Shown here piece after piece: positions 1 through 6,532 of a stretch of DNA of 34,011 bases. Positions within the stretch are counted from its first letter, which is position 1, and every line of letters starts with the position of its first letter. The position numbers and the translations under genes are program-made. Below the pieces are notes generated by a model, which saw only the letters and a list, made by a program, of their open reading frames with translations, did not search any database and was not told where the DNA came from. The stretch is from Chloroflexota bacterium (GTDB lineage Bacteria > Chloroflexota > Anaerolineae > Anaerolineales > UBA4823): positions 1 to 34,011 of the forward strand of contig JAEWYL010000107.1 in NCBI GenBank assembly GCA_023395675.1, written 5' to 3'.

Positions 1-661
1 GCGCCTCGGGCAGCAGGTCCAGCTCGTCCACCCCGGCCGGGGGGACGAAGGGCATGGCCTGCTGGCCCTTGAGCCGGCCTTCCAGACGCGTGACGATGCG
101 CTCGAGGGAGGGCAGGGCGTCCAGGTAACCCACCAGGCCGATAAACCGTGCGGCCTGCTTGCGGATCTCGATAGGCGCCTTGCGGGAGGCGAGGATCTCG
201 GTCAGGTGAACGCCGGCGTAGGCGCAGGCGTTGAGCAGGCGCGCCACCTGGGGCTCGCACTCCGGCTGCGCGGCCGAAATCTGCAGCAGGGCAAAAACCT
301 GGCGCGTCCTCATTTGGGAAAGGTGCTCTTTCAACGCGGTGAGCACCTCCGCCGGAGCGGTATTGCCCTCTGCATCCGGCGCCAGCACGTCCCCCAGAAT
401 CTGGGCCGTACGGGCGCGCAGGTCGAGCTCTGGATCGCTGAGTCGGGTGGCGAGCAGATAAACCACCAGCGGTGAAAGCCGGGCAGCGCCGATCTCCGCC
501 AGGCGCTCCAACCCGGAGCGGCGAATATCATCGTCTGGATTGGAAAGCGCTTCGCAGGCAGCCCATACATCCGGGAACAGCTCGAGGATGCCTACACTGG
601 TGCTGCCGATCTCAAATAGAGCGGGCTGGACGACTCTTGGGGCCATTGAATCGACTTCCAT
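1..661 (-). CDS. HEAT-repeat-like protein (partial, C-terminus outside window)
   Basis: An open frame runs leftward off the window edge, giving about 220 residues without a stop. The chosen ATG (661) has AGGA about seven bases upstream on the minus strand; an in-frame ATG at 646 is the alternative. The sequence is a series of amphipathic helices rich in Leu and Ala, with pairs such as LSNPDDDIRRSGLERLAEIG and LATRLSDPELDLRARTAQIL that match the helix-turn-helix rhythm of HEAT or armadillo repeats. Such proteins usually act as scaffolds for protein-protein contact; no catalytic motif is seen and no specific function can be given. It is transcribed away from the transketolase terminator, so it has its own promoter. 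The family assignment rests on repeat rhythm only. Confidence 0.7.
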   Translation of the reverse strand, partial: MEVDSMAPRVVQPALFEIGSTSVGILELFPDVWAACEALSNPDDDIRRSGLERLAEIGAARLSPLVVYLLATRLSDPELDLRARTAQILGDVLAPDAEGNTAPAEVLTALKEHLSQMRTRQVFALLQISAAQPECEPQVARLLNACAYAGVHLTEILASRKAPIEIRKQAARFIGLVGYLDALPSLERIVTRLEGRLKGQQAMPFVPPAGVDELDLLPEA

Positions 662-779
662 TTTATTTCCTGGAGTCTCCTGTTTCGATCGCGATATTAA
701 AGTTCACAACCTGCGGGCTGCCACCTTCCTGTCCAACAGCAGGCGCAGGCGTGCGGCGCAAGTGCGACCTTAATAAATC

Positions 780-785
780 AGTATA
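780..785 (-). promoter_or_regulatory. candidate -10 element for the HEAT-like gene
   Basis: The minus strand reads TATACT here, five of six to TATAAT, in an AT-rich stretch about 120 bases upstream of the ATG. No good -35 hexamer lies 16-18 bases further up, so the promoter may be weak or activator-dependent. Confidence 0.35.
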
Positions 786-808
786 CCGCAAAATAATGTG
801 AATCCTTT

Positions 809-827
809 GAATTTTCTTAGAAAATTC
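809..827. promoter_or_regulatory. inverted repeat GAATTTTC-N3-GAAAATTC (candidate operator)
   Basis: A perfect 8-bp inverted repeat with a three-base spacer. It sits upstream of the candidate -10 of the HEAT-like gene and downstream of the transketolase terminator. Its form fits a dimeric repressor or activator site; the regulator is unknown. It is AT-rich, so a chance or weak hairpin reading is possible. Confidence 0.3.
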
Positions 828-881
828 TAATAATAGGGGAGTGCGGGGTCAGATGAATGCTTTTTTACCCGTTTGTTGGTG

Positions 882-925
882 AAAATCTGGGATGATTTGC
901 AAGCGAAGCCTGCAAATCATCCCAG
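882..925 (-). terminator. intrinsic terminator of transketolase gene
   Basis: A perfect 15-bp stem (887-901 with 911-925), continued by two G-C pairs round a GAA loop, followed on the minus strand by ATTTT. It lies about 25 bases after the transketolase stop codon. Confidence 0.85.
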
Positions 926-950
926 GTCCTTCCCTTATCAAGGCCACTGG

Positions 951-2975
951 CTATTTTCCGACCAGGCCCCTGGCTTTCTCCACGATATTCTCTACCGAAA
1001 AGCCGAGCTCCTGGTAGAGCACCTTGTATGGCGCAGAAGCCCCGTAGCGGCCCAGGGAGAGGATCAGTCCGTGATCTCCGACCCAGCGCTCCCAGCCCAT
1101 GGAGACCCCGGCCTCCACAGCCATACGGGCGGTCACCTGCGGGGGCAGCACACTCCGGCGGTACTCCAGGTCCTGTTCGTCGAACAGCTCCCAGCTCGGG
1201 AAAGAGACCAGGCGCACGTTGATCCCCTCCGCAGCCAGGAGCGCGCCGGCCTCCACGATCAGGTAGCCCTCCGACCCGGTCGCCATCAGGATCAGCTCCG
1301 GAGAGCCGTCGCCCAGATCCGCCAGCACGTAAGCGCCGCGTTCCAGGCCCGAGGCCGGGGCGTACAGGTTGCGGTCGAGGGTGGGCACATTCTGCCGCGT
1401 CAGCGCCAGGAGGGTGGGCCCGTCCCGGCGAGCGATGGCCACCTTCCAGGCCTCGGCCACCTCGTTGGCGTCCATCGGGCGCAGCACCACCAGGTTCGGG
1501 ACGGCGCGCAGGGCAGCCAGGTGCTCGATGGGCTGGTGCGTGGGCCCGTCCTCGCCCAGGCCGATGCTGTCGTGGGTGTAGACCCAGATGCTCGGGTATT
1601 CGGAAAGGGCCGAGACGCGCACCGCCGGGCGCATATAGTCGGAAAAGACCAGGAACGTGCCCCCGTAGGGGATGACCCCGCCGTGCAGCGCCATCCCGTT
1701 CACCGCCGAGCCCATGGCATGCTCGCGCACCCCGAAATGGAAATTGCGTCCCTCGGGGGTATCCGCCTGGAAGCTCGGGCTGCCGTCAATCCAGGTCTTA
1801 TTGGAAGGGGCCAGGTCGGCGGAGCCGCCGATCAGCTCGGGGAGCTTTTTCGCCAGAGCGTTGAGCACCTTTCCGGACGAGACCCGGGTCGCCATCCCTT
1901 TGGCGTCCGGCGGGAAGACGGGCAGGCCCTCCTCCCAGCCCTGGGGCAGCTCGCCCCGCAGCCGCCGGTCCAGCTCGGCCCCCAGCTCGGGAAAGGCCCT
2001 GCGGTAAGCCTCCATGCGCTCCTGCCAGCGCTTCTCCAGCGCCTCGCCGCGCTCGACGGCCTGGCGGAAATGCGCCACCACATCGTCGGGGAGGAAAAAC
2101 CTGGGCTCGCGCGGCCAGCCGAGGGCGTCCTTGGCGGCCTCCACCTCTTCCCAGCCGGGCGGCTCTCCGTGGGCTTTCTCCGTACCCTGCTTTTGGGGCA
2201 GGCCGTATCCGATCACGGTGCGGCAGATAATTAGAGAGGGGCGCGGGTCCGTCTGCGCCTCGCGGATGGCCGCGTCGATAGCCTCCACGTCGTTGCCGTC
2301 GGCGATGCGCACCACGTGCCACCCGTAAGCCTCGAAGCGCGCCCCGCGGTCCTCGGTGAACGCCAGGCCGGTGCCGCCGTCAATGGTGATGCTGTTGTCG
2401 TCGTACAGGTAGATCAGGCGGCCCAGGCGCAGGTGGCCCGCCAGCGAGGCCGCTTCGGAGGAGACGCCCTCCATCAGGTCGCCGTCCGTGACGATGGCAT
2501 AGATGAAATGGTCAACCACCCGGTGGTCCGGGCGGTTGAAGACCGCCTCCAGGTGGGCGGCGGCGATCGCCATGCCAACCCCGTTTGCAAAACCCTGCCC
2601 CAGGGGCCCGGTGGTGGCTTCGACGCCCGGGGTCATCCCCCATTCGGGATGGCCCGGCGTGCGGCTGTCCCACTGGCGGAATTTTTGCAGCTCCTCCAGC
2701 GGCAGGTCGTACCCGGTGAGGTGCAGGAGGCTGTACAGGAGCATCGAGCCGTGCCCGCCGGAGAGAATAAACCGGTCGCGGTCAGCCCAGGCAGGGTTGC
2801 GCGGATTAAAGCGCAGGTGCCGGGTCCAGAGGGTGTATGCCATGGCGGCTGCGCCCATGGGCAGGCCCGGATGGCCCGAATTGGCGTTCTGAACCGCGTC
2901 CACAGAGAGGAAACGGATGGTGTTGATGGCGCGGGTCTGTAAATCCTGAGCGACGGTCGTCGTTTGAACGGTCAT
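951..2975 (-). CDS. tkt: transketolase
   Basis: Transketolase is a thiamine-diphosphate enzyme of the non-oxidative pentose phosphate pathway that moves two-carbon ketol units between sugar phosphates in the cytosol. The 674-residue product has the usual length. Visible marks are SGHPGLPMGAA near residue 35, the thiamine-diphosphate motif (TDGDLMEG, then an Asn in YDDNSIT), the second-domain REHAMGSAVNGMALHGG, and the signature EDGPTHQPIEHLAALR. The ATG at 2975 is chosen because AGGAGG lies nine bases upstream; a longer frame exists upstream but reads as low-complexity non-coding sequence. A possible -10 (TACAAT on the minus strand, 3089-3094) would give a leader of about 105 bases. It stands alone between its terminator and a long intergenic region. 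Confidence 0.97.
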   Translation of the reverse strand: MTVQTTTVAQDLQTRAINTIRFLSVDAVQNANSGHPGLPMGAAAMAYTLWTRHLRFNPRNPAWADRDRFILSGGHGSMLLYSLLHLTGYDLPLEELQKFRQWDSRTPGHPEWGMTPGVEATTGPLGQGFANGVGMAIAAAHLEAVFNRPDHRVVDHFIYAIVTDGDLMEGVSSEAASLAGHLRLGRLIYLYDDNSITIDGGTGLAFTEDRGARFEAYGWHVVRIADGNDVEAIDAAIREAQTDPRPSLIICRTVIGYGLPQKQGTEKAHGEPPGWEEVEAAKDALGWPREPRFFLPDDVVAHFRQAVERGEALEKRWQERMEAYRRAFPELGAELDRRLRGELPQGWEEGLPVFPPDAKGMATRVSSGKVLNALAKKLPELIGGSADLAPSNKTWIDGSPSFQADTPEGRNFHFGVREHAMGSAVNGMALHGGVIPYGGTFLVFSDYMRPAVRVSALSEYPSIWVYTHDSIGLGEDGPTHQPIEHLAALRAVPNLVVLRPMDANEVAEAWKVAIARRDGPTLLALTRQNVPTLDRNLYAPASGLERGAYVLADLGDGSPELILMATGSEGYLIVEAGALLAAEGINVRLVSFPSWELFDEQDLEYRRSVLPPQVTARMAVEAGVSMGWERWVGDHGLILSLGRYGASAPYKVLYQELGFSVENIVEKARGLVGK

Positions 2976-3088
2976 GAACGAGAACCTCCTTTTGTTATGA
3001 TCCAAAAATGCCGGGGCAGTGGTGTTTTTTTTCTGGTCTGAGAGCCTGCTAGCGCCTGATTCAGACGGGTGCATTTTTATTTGTCCCA

Positions 3089-3094
3089 ATTGTA
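3089..3094 (-). promoter_or_regulatory. candidate -10 of the transketolase gene
   Basis: The minus strand reads TACAAT, five of six to consensus, in a short AT-rich pocket of otherwise GC-rich DNA. No convincing -35 is seen. Confidence 0.3.
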
Positions 3095-3241
3095 CCGCGA
3101 CTGCCGCCCGCACCCCCGCACCAACCGGGAGGGGGCCGCGGCCGGGTGCAGGCCTCACTCGCCGTACTTCACCGCATCAGACGGGCGCGCACCGGCGCGC
3201 CGCCGCCGGGCAGCGCTGTATCACTTCTCCTGCGAGAACTA

Positions 3242-3276
3242 GTAGGGAAACCCCTACCACCGGATGGGGGAATCCC
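3242..3276. promoter_or_regulatory. two tandem GGG..CCC palindromes upstream of the RNA promoter
   Basis: The first is a perfect 6-bp inverted repeat, GTAGGG-AAAC-CCCTAC (3242-3257). The second is GGG-AAT-CCC (3268-3276), with a centre about 22 bases from the first. The pair ends just before the -10 at 3283-3288, at about the -45 and -23 positions of that promoter. The arrangement fits a dimeric regulator, for example of the NarL/LuxR response-regulator type, but the identity is inference only. Confidence 0.4.
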
Positions 3277-3282
3277 TGATTG

Positions 3283-3288
3283 TATAAA
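3283..3288 (+). promoter_or_regulatory. -10 element of the candidate structured RNA
   Basis: TATAAA, preceded directly by TG, ends seven bases before the G at 3295 where the terminal stem of the RNA begins. This spacing fits a start site exactly at the base of the stem. Confidence 0.5.
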
Positions 3289-3294
3289 GCAGAA

Positions 3295-3504
3295 GGCTGG
3301 ATTACACTATCCATAGTTGAAGGCACGCCGGCTTGGGAAGCCGAGGGGGAATACTGCCGTAGACTTTCGTCTCAGGGGGTCAGGTTGGGTACAGGTTCTG
3401 CAGAGCTGCCTATGGGGGCTGAACGCTGGACTGCAGAGCCGGTGAACTTACAGGTAATCCAGCGCGAAGATCTCGCCGGAGTTCGCTCCGGCGAGTTTCT
3501 TTTT
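3295..3504 (+). ncRNA. candidate structured non-coding RNA, about 200 nt, class not recognised
   Basis: The ends pair perfectly: 3296-3305 (GCTGGATTAC) with 3454-3463 (GTAATCCAGC). Inside are short hairpins at 3306-3317 (ACTA/TAGT), 3329-3343 (CGGCTT/AAGCCG), 3361-3372 (AGAC/GTCT) and a larger arm pairing 3394-3403 with 3431-3440 (ten pairs including one G-T). A strong terminator follows at once, and a -10 element lies just before. Together this is the layout of a stand-alone RNA gene or of a riboswitch with a terminator platform. Motifs of 6S RNA, tmRNA, RNase P RNA, SRP RNA, and the common riboswitches known to me were looked for by eye and not found. An open frame of about 90 codons overlaps it but has no ribosome site and no protein-like composition. 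Confidence 0.6.
3472..3504 (+). terminator. intrinsic terminator of the structured RNA
   Basis: A perfect 10-bp GC-rich stem (3472-3481 with 3486-3495), a four-base TTCG-type loop (3482-3485) and the T-run TTTCTTTTT. This is one of the strongest terminators in the window. It lies about 366 bases before the first downstream gene. Confidence 0.9.
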
Positions 3505-3631
3505 AACCCATTCCGGCAGCTTCCTTTCGAGCTTTCTACCGCGATGCGGTCAGGGTAGGACTTCGGGGTGCGCGGGCGCGGAGCGGGCCCGCACTCCAAA
3601 ATTCTACTTGATGACAAATAACTGACCAAAT

Positions 3632-3647
3632 TGTGATTATTTTCACA
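3632..3647. promoter_or_regulatory. perfect CRP/FNR-type palindrome TGTGA-N6-TCACA
   Basis: Both half-sites match the classic CRP consensus without mismatch, in the AT-rich part of the intergenic region. A weak -10 (TACAGT, 3671-3676) lies at the spacing expected if the site is centred near -42, the usual place for an activator overlapping a poor -35. A CRP/FNR-family regulator of the hydrogenase operon is a reasonable inference; which member is unknown. Confidence 0.55.
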
Positions 3648-3670
3648 TTACTCCGGCTATCAAAACAAGT

Positions 3671-3676
3671 TACAGT
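3671..3676 (+). promoter_or_regulatory. candidate -10 of the membrane hydrogenase operon
   Basis: TACAGT matches four of six consensus bases. No -35 hexamer is seen, but the palindrome at 3632-3647 is where a class II activator would sit. The leader would be about 190 bases. Confidence 0.3.
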
Positions 3677-3870
3677 GTATGTGCGTGGCTTCGCGAAACC
3701 TTCCGCGTGCCGCAGATATGGATGAGGCAATCTCAGGCTGGTTTCTCACGGATTGTCGAGATGACCACGATAAGCTTCAGCCCGGAAGGGCTGCGGACTG
3801 GCGGGGCGGGTGGATTTGAAGCGGCAGAGCGGCAGCACCCGTCTTTTTTCACGCCAGAAAGGAGTATCCG

Positions 3871-4425
3871 GTGGTTTATTTCCTGCTCGTTATCGCAACC
3901 GTCTTCTGCGCCTACCGCGTCATGCGCGCCCGGCGGTTGATGTCGGTGACCATCTGGCTGGCGGCCGTCAGCGCGCTGACCGCGACCCTGCTCTACAGCC
4001 TCGGGGCGCATGAGGTGGCTGTGATGGAGCTCAGCGTGGGCGCCGGGCTGGTGACGGTGTTGTTCGTCTTCGCTTTCAGCATCGTGGGTGAAGAAACCTT
4101 CGATAAAACGACCATCATCCCCCGCGGGCTGGCCTGGCTGGTCGTGATCCTGCTGGTGCTCCTGCTCGGGTGGATGGCCCTGCCCCTGGCGCCCGCTGTC
4201 ACCGGCGTGCAGGCGCCGTTTGGCAGCGTGCTGTGGGAGCAGCGCGGCCTGGATGTGCTCATCCAGGTAGCCTTGATTTTTGCAGGGGTTATGGGTCTGA
4301 TCGGCCTGCTTTCCGAGAAGAAAGCCCCGGTCGAAGTTCCGGCCCATTCCCCGGTTGTTTCCGAAACGCCGGCCGCGCTCCAGTTCGAACCCGAAGGGCA
4401 GGCGCCGGAGGAGGTGCACGCATGA
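3871..4425 (+). CDS. membrane hydrogenase subunit, MbhD/MbhE-like (DUF4040)
   Basis: This 184-residue membrane protein corresponds to the NuoJ/MrpA-C-terminal type subunits (MbhD plus MbhE) that link the antiporter-like part of membrane-bound hydrogenases. The first half has about three membrane helices and the family motif MELSVGAGLVTVLFVFAFS near residues 51-69. The second half has two further hydrophobic segments (residues about 89-110 and 129-149), as in MbhE, so it looks like a natural fusion of both. The tail is a soluble, Pro/Glu-rich stretch. The GTG start is chosen for the GGAG six bases upstream; the next gene overlaps by four bases (ATGA). As first gene of the operon it follows the palindromic operator. 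The ion-transfer role is known for the family and inferred here. Confidence 0.8.
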   Translation: MVYFLLVIATVFCAYRVMRARRLMSVTIWLAAVSALTATLLYSLGAHEVAVMELSVGAGLVTVLFVFAFSIVGEETFDKTTIIPRGLAWLVVILLVLLLGWMALPLAPAVTGVQAPFGSVLWEQRGLDVLIQVALIFAGVMGLIGLLSEKKAPVEVPAHSPVVSETPAALQFEPEGQAPEEVHA

Positions 4426-4733
4426 CCCTTTCGCCGGAGAACGTGGTCCTGGCCGGCGTGCTGGGATTAATCGGGGTGGGGGTGTACGGTCTGCTGGTCA
4501 CCCGCAACCTGATCAAAATGGTAGCCGTTTTGCAGATCCTGATCAAAGCGGCCCTGCTGGCGCTGGTCCTGGCAGGCTACGTGAGCGGGCAGGTGAACCT
4601 GGGCCAGAGCCTGGCGGCCACGGTGATCGTGGCGGACACGGTGGTGGCGGTCATCGGGCTGGCCCTGGGCGTGCAGGTGCGCCGGCGTTGGGGCACCCTG
4701 GACCTGCGCAAACTGGACTCGTTGAAAGGCTGA
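4422..4733 (+). CDS. NuoK/MrpC-like membrane subunit of the hydrogenase
   Basis: A 103-residue protein with three hydrophobic helices (residues about 8-26, 33-53 and 63-85) and the family's size. NuoK, MrpC and HyfE are homologous small subunits next to the antiporter-like subunits in the membrane arm. The pattern NLIKMVAVLQILIKAALLAL is the second helix. It overlaps the upstream gene by ATGA, which points to translational coupling. GAGG lies about six bases upstream of the ATG. Assignment between NuoK and MrpC types cannot be settled by eye, but the operon context makes a membrane-arm role firm. Confidence 0.85.
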   Translation: MTLSPENVVLAGVLGLIGVGVYGLLVTRNLIKMVAVLQILIKAALLALVLAGYVSGQVNLGQSLAATVIVADTVVAVIGLALGVQVRRRWGTLDLRKLDSLKG

Positions 4734-4736
4734 GAC

Positions 4737-6530
4737 TTGAGCATGGCGGCAATTCTCATTCTCTTAATGATCGGCCTCCCCTGGCTGGGGGCCCTGTGCG
4801 TGTGGCTGTGCGGCGATGAGCGCCCCAAACTGCAGCACGGCCTGGCGGTGGCTTTTTCGGTGAGCGCCGGCGCGGCCTCGCTGGCTCTGCTTCCCTTCGT
4901 CTCCGCCTCTGCCTCGATCCGCCTCCCCTTTGGCGCGTTCTTCGGAGACCTCACCTTCGTCCCCGACGGCCTGGGGGCATTCCTGGCTGCCGTGGCCACC
5001 GTGGTGGGCAGCCTGGCGACCATCTTTTCGGTGGACTATATGCGCGGCGAAGCCCAGCTCGGGCGCTATTACAGCCTGGTGCTGATCTTTATCGGCGCCA
5101 TGGTCGGGCTGGTGCTGACCGGGAGCCTGCTCTTCCTGTTCGTGTTCTGGGAGATCACCGCCCTGTGCTCCTACGCGCTGATCTCATTCTATAACGACGA
5201 TCCCCGGGCAGTCGCCGGGGGTATCAAAGCCCTGATCATCACCTCGCTCGGAGGGGTCGGGCTGATGGGTGCGGCGCTGGCGATCTTCGGCTGGACCGGG
5301 AGCTACGAAATCTCGGACTTCCTGGCAAACGCGGGCAAACTTCCGCCCGCCGTGCTCGCCGGGATTGCCTTCGGCTGCCTGGTTGCGGCGGCTGCCAAGT
5401 CGGCCCAGGCGCCTTTCCACACCTGGCTGCCGGACGCCATGGAAGCCCCCACCCCCATCAGCGCCCTGATCCACGCCGCCACCATGGTGAACGCCGGGGT
5501 CTACCTGCTGGCGCGCTTCTACCCCGCCTTCGCCCCCGTGCCCGAGTGGAAGACCGCCGTGGTGGTTGTGGGCACGGTCACCGCCCTGCTGGCGGCGCTG
5601 ATGGCGCTCACCGCCAACGACCTGAAGCGGGTGCTGGCCTACTCCACCGTCAGCCAGCTCGGCTATATGGTCTACGCCGTGGGTACCGGCGGCGTTTTCG
5701 CCAGCCAGTTCCACCTGCTCAGCCACGCGCTCTTCAAAGCGCTGCTCTTCCTGGGCGCGGGCGCGGTGATCCACGCGGTGGGGACCCGCGATATGCGCCG
5801 GATGGGCGGGCTGGGCAAGAAAATGCCCTTCGTACGCAACGTCTTTATCCTTGGCTCTCTGGCCCTGGCGGGCCTGCCGGTGCTCAACGGCTTCTGGTCC
5901 AAGGAGCTGGTACTGGAGGTGGGCCTGGAGCACGGGCCGGCCTGGGCTTACCGCCTGATGCTGCTCGGAGCGGGCCTGACCGCCTTCTATACCTTCCGCA
6001 TGGTCTGGATGGTGTTCTTCGGCCCGGAGCGGGCTGCAGCAGCGTCCCAGGCCGGGCACGGCTCCCTGCACGACGCGGGGAAGATGATGAAAACCGCCCT
6101 CGGCCCGCTGGCGCTCGGCACGCTGCTCTCCTGGCTGCTCGCCGGTCCCTTCGGGACGCTGCTGGAGCGCAGCCTGCCCTATCACGAGCTCGACATCCAC
6201 AGCACCCTGGAGCTGGCAGGGCATATCCTGGCCGCCCCGGCGACCCTGCTGGCGCTGGGCGTGGTCGCCCTGGGCCTGGCCGCCTTCTGGTTCCGGGACC
6301 GCTTTTCGGGGCTGGGCAAGCGTCTGGGCTGGTTCCGCCAGGCGGCGGAGGCCAGCTTCGGCTTCGAGCGGCTGAACCGTGAAGTGGTGAGCCTCACTCT
6401 CCAATCCGCCGCCGCGCTGCGCACCCTGCAGACCGGGAAAGTCAACTGGAACATCCTTGGGATCATCGGTGGTCTGATCCTGGTACTGGGTATCCTGGCG
6501 GTCAGTGTGCTGGCAGGCGCAGGAGCATAA
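4737..6530 (+). CDS. NuoL-like proton-translocating subunit
   Basis: This 597-residue protein is of the NuoL/MrpA/HyfB antiporter-like family. It shows the typical core: FWEITALCSYALISFYND with the conserved Glu of the ion path, AKSAQAPFHTWLPDAMEAPT, and NDLKRVLAYSTVSQLGYM with a conserved Lys. After the membrane core comes a long amphipathic stretch and a last membrane helix (residues about 573-594), as in the NuoL end that carries the lateral helix along the membrane arm. A TTG start at 4737 is used because GAAAGG lies seven bases upstream; an ATG two codons later is the alternative. It should act as one ion channel of the hydrogenase, driven by electron transfer in the peripheral part. Confidence 0.9.
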   Translation: MSMAAILILLMIGLPWLGALCVWLCGDERPKLQHGLAVAFSVSAGAASLALLPFVSASASIRLPFGAFFGDLTFVPDGLGAFLAAVATVVGSLATIFSVDYMRGEAQLGRYYSLVLIFIGAMVGLVLTGSLLFLFVFWEITALCSYALISFYNDDPRAVAGGIKALIITSLGGVGLMGAALAIFGWTGSYEISDFLANAGKLPPAVLAGIAFGCLVAAAAKSAQAPFHTWLPDAMEAPTPISALIHAATMVNAGVYLLARFYPAFAPVPEWKTAVVVVGTVTALLAALMALTANDLKRVLAYSTVSQLGYMVYAVGTGGVFASQFHLLSHALFKALLFLGAGAVIHAVGTRDMRRMGGLGKKMPFVRNVFILGSLALAGLPVLNGFWSKELVLEVGLEHGPAWAYRLMLLGAGLTAFYTFRMVWMVFFGPERAAAASQAGHGSLHDAGKMMKTALGPLALGTLLSWLLAGPFGTLLERSLPYHELDIHSTLELAGHILAAPATLLALGVVALGLAAFWFRDRFSGLGKRLGWFRQAAEASFGFERLNREVVSLTLQSAAALRTLQTGKVNWNILGIIGGLILVLGILAVSVLAGAGA

Positions 6531-6532
6531 CC

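Larger units (their letters stand above)
3505..3870. other. intergenic region before the membrane hydrogenase operon
   Basis: No credible gene is seen. The first part (3540-3600) is GC-rich without clear structure; the second part (3605-3690) is AT-rich and carries the TGTGA-N6-TCACA site and a candidate promoter. The last part holds the ribosome site of the first hydrogenase gene (AAAGGAG, 3857-3863). Confidence 0.6.

Noticed and set aside
873..2234. A 453-codon plus-strand open frame opposite transketolase
   Set aside because: Mirror frame of transketolase; low-complexity composition.
3295..3504. 6S RNA, tmRNA, RNase P RNA, SRP RNA, or cobalamin, TPP, SAM, c-di-GMP and c-di-AMP riboswitch identity for the RNA candidate
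   Set aside because: The conserved core sequences of these classes were not found by eye and the fold is multi-branched, not the long rod of 6S RNA.
3280..3558. A 92-codon open frame over the candidate RNA
   Set aside because: It runs through the RNA stem and the terminator, has no ribosome site and no recognisable protein character.
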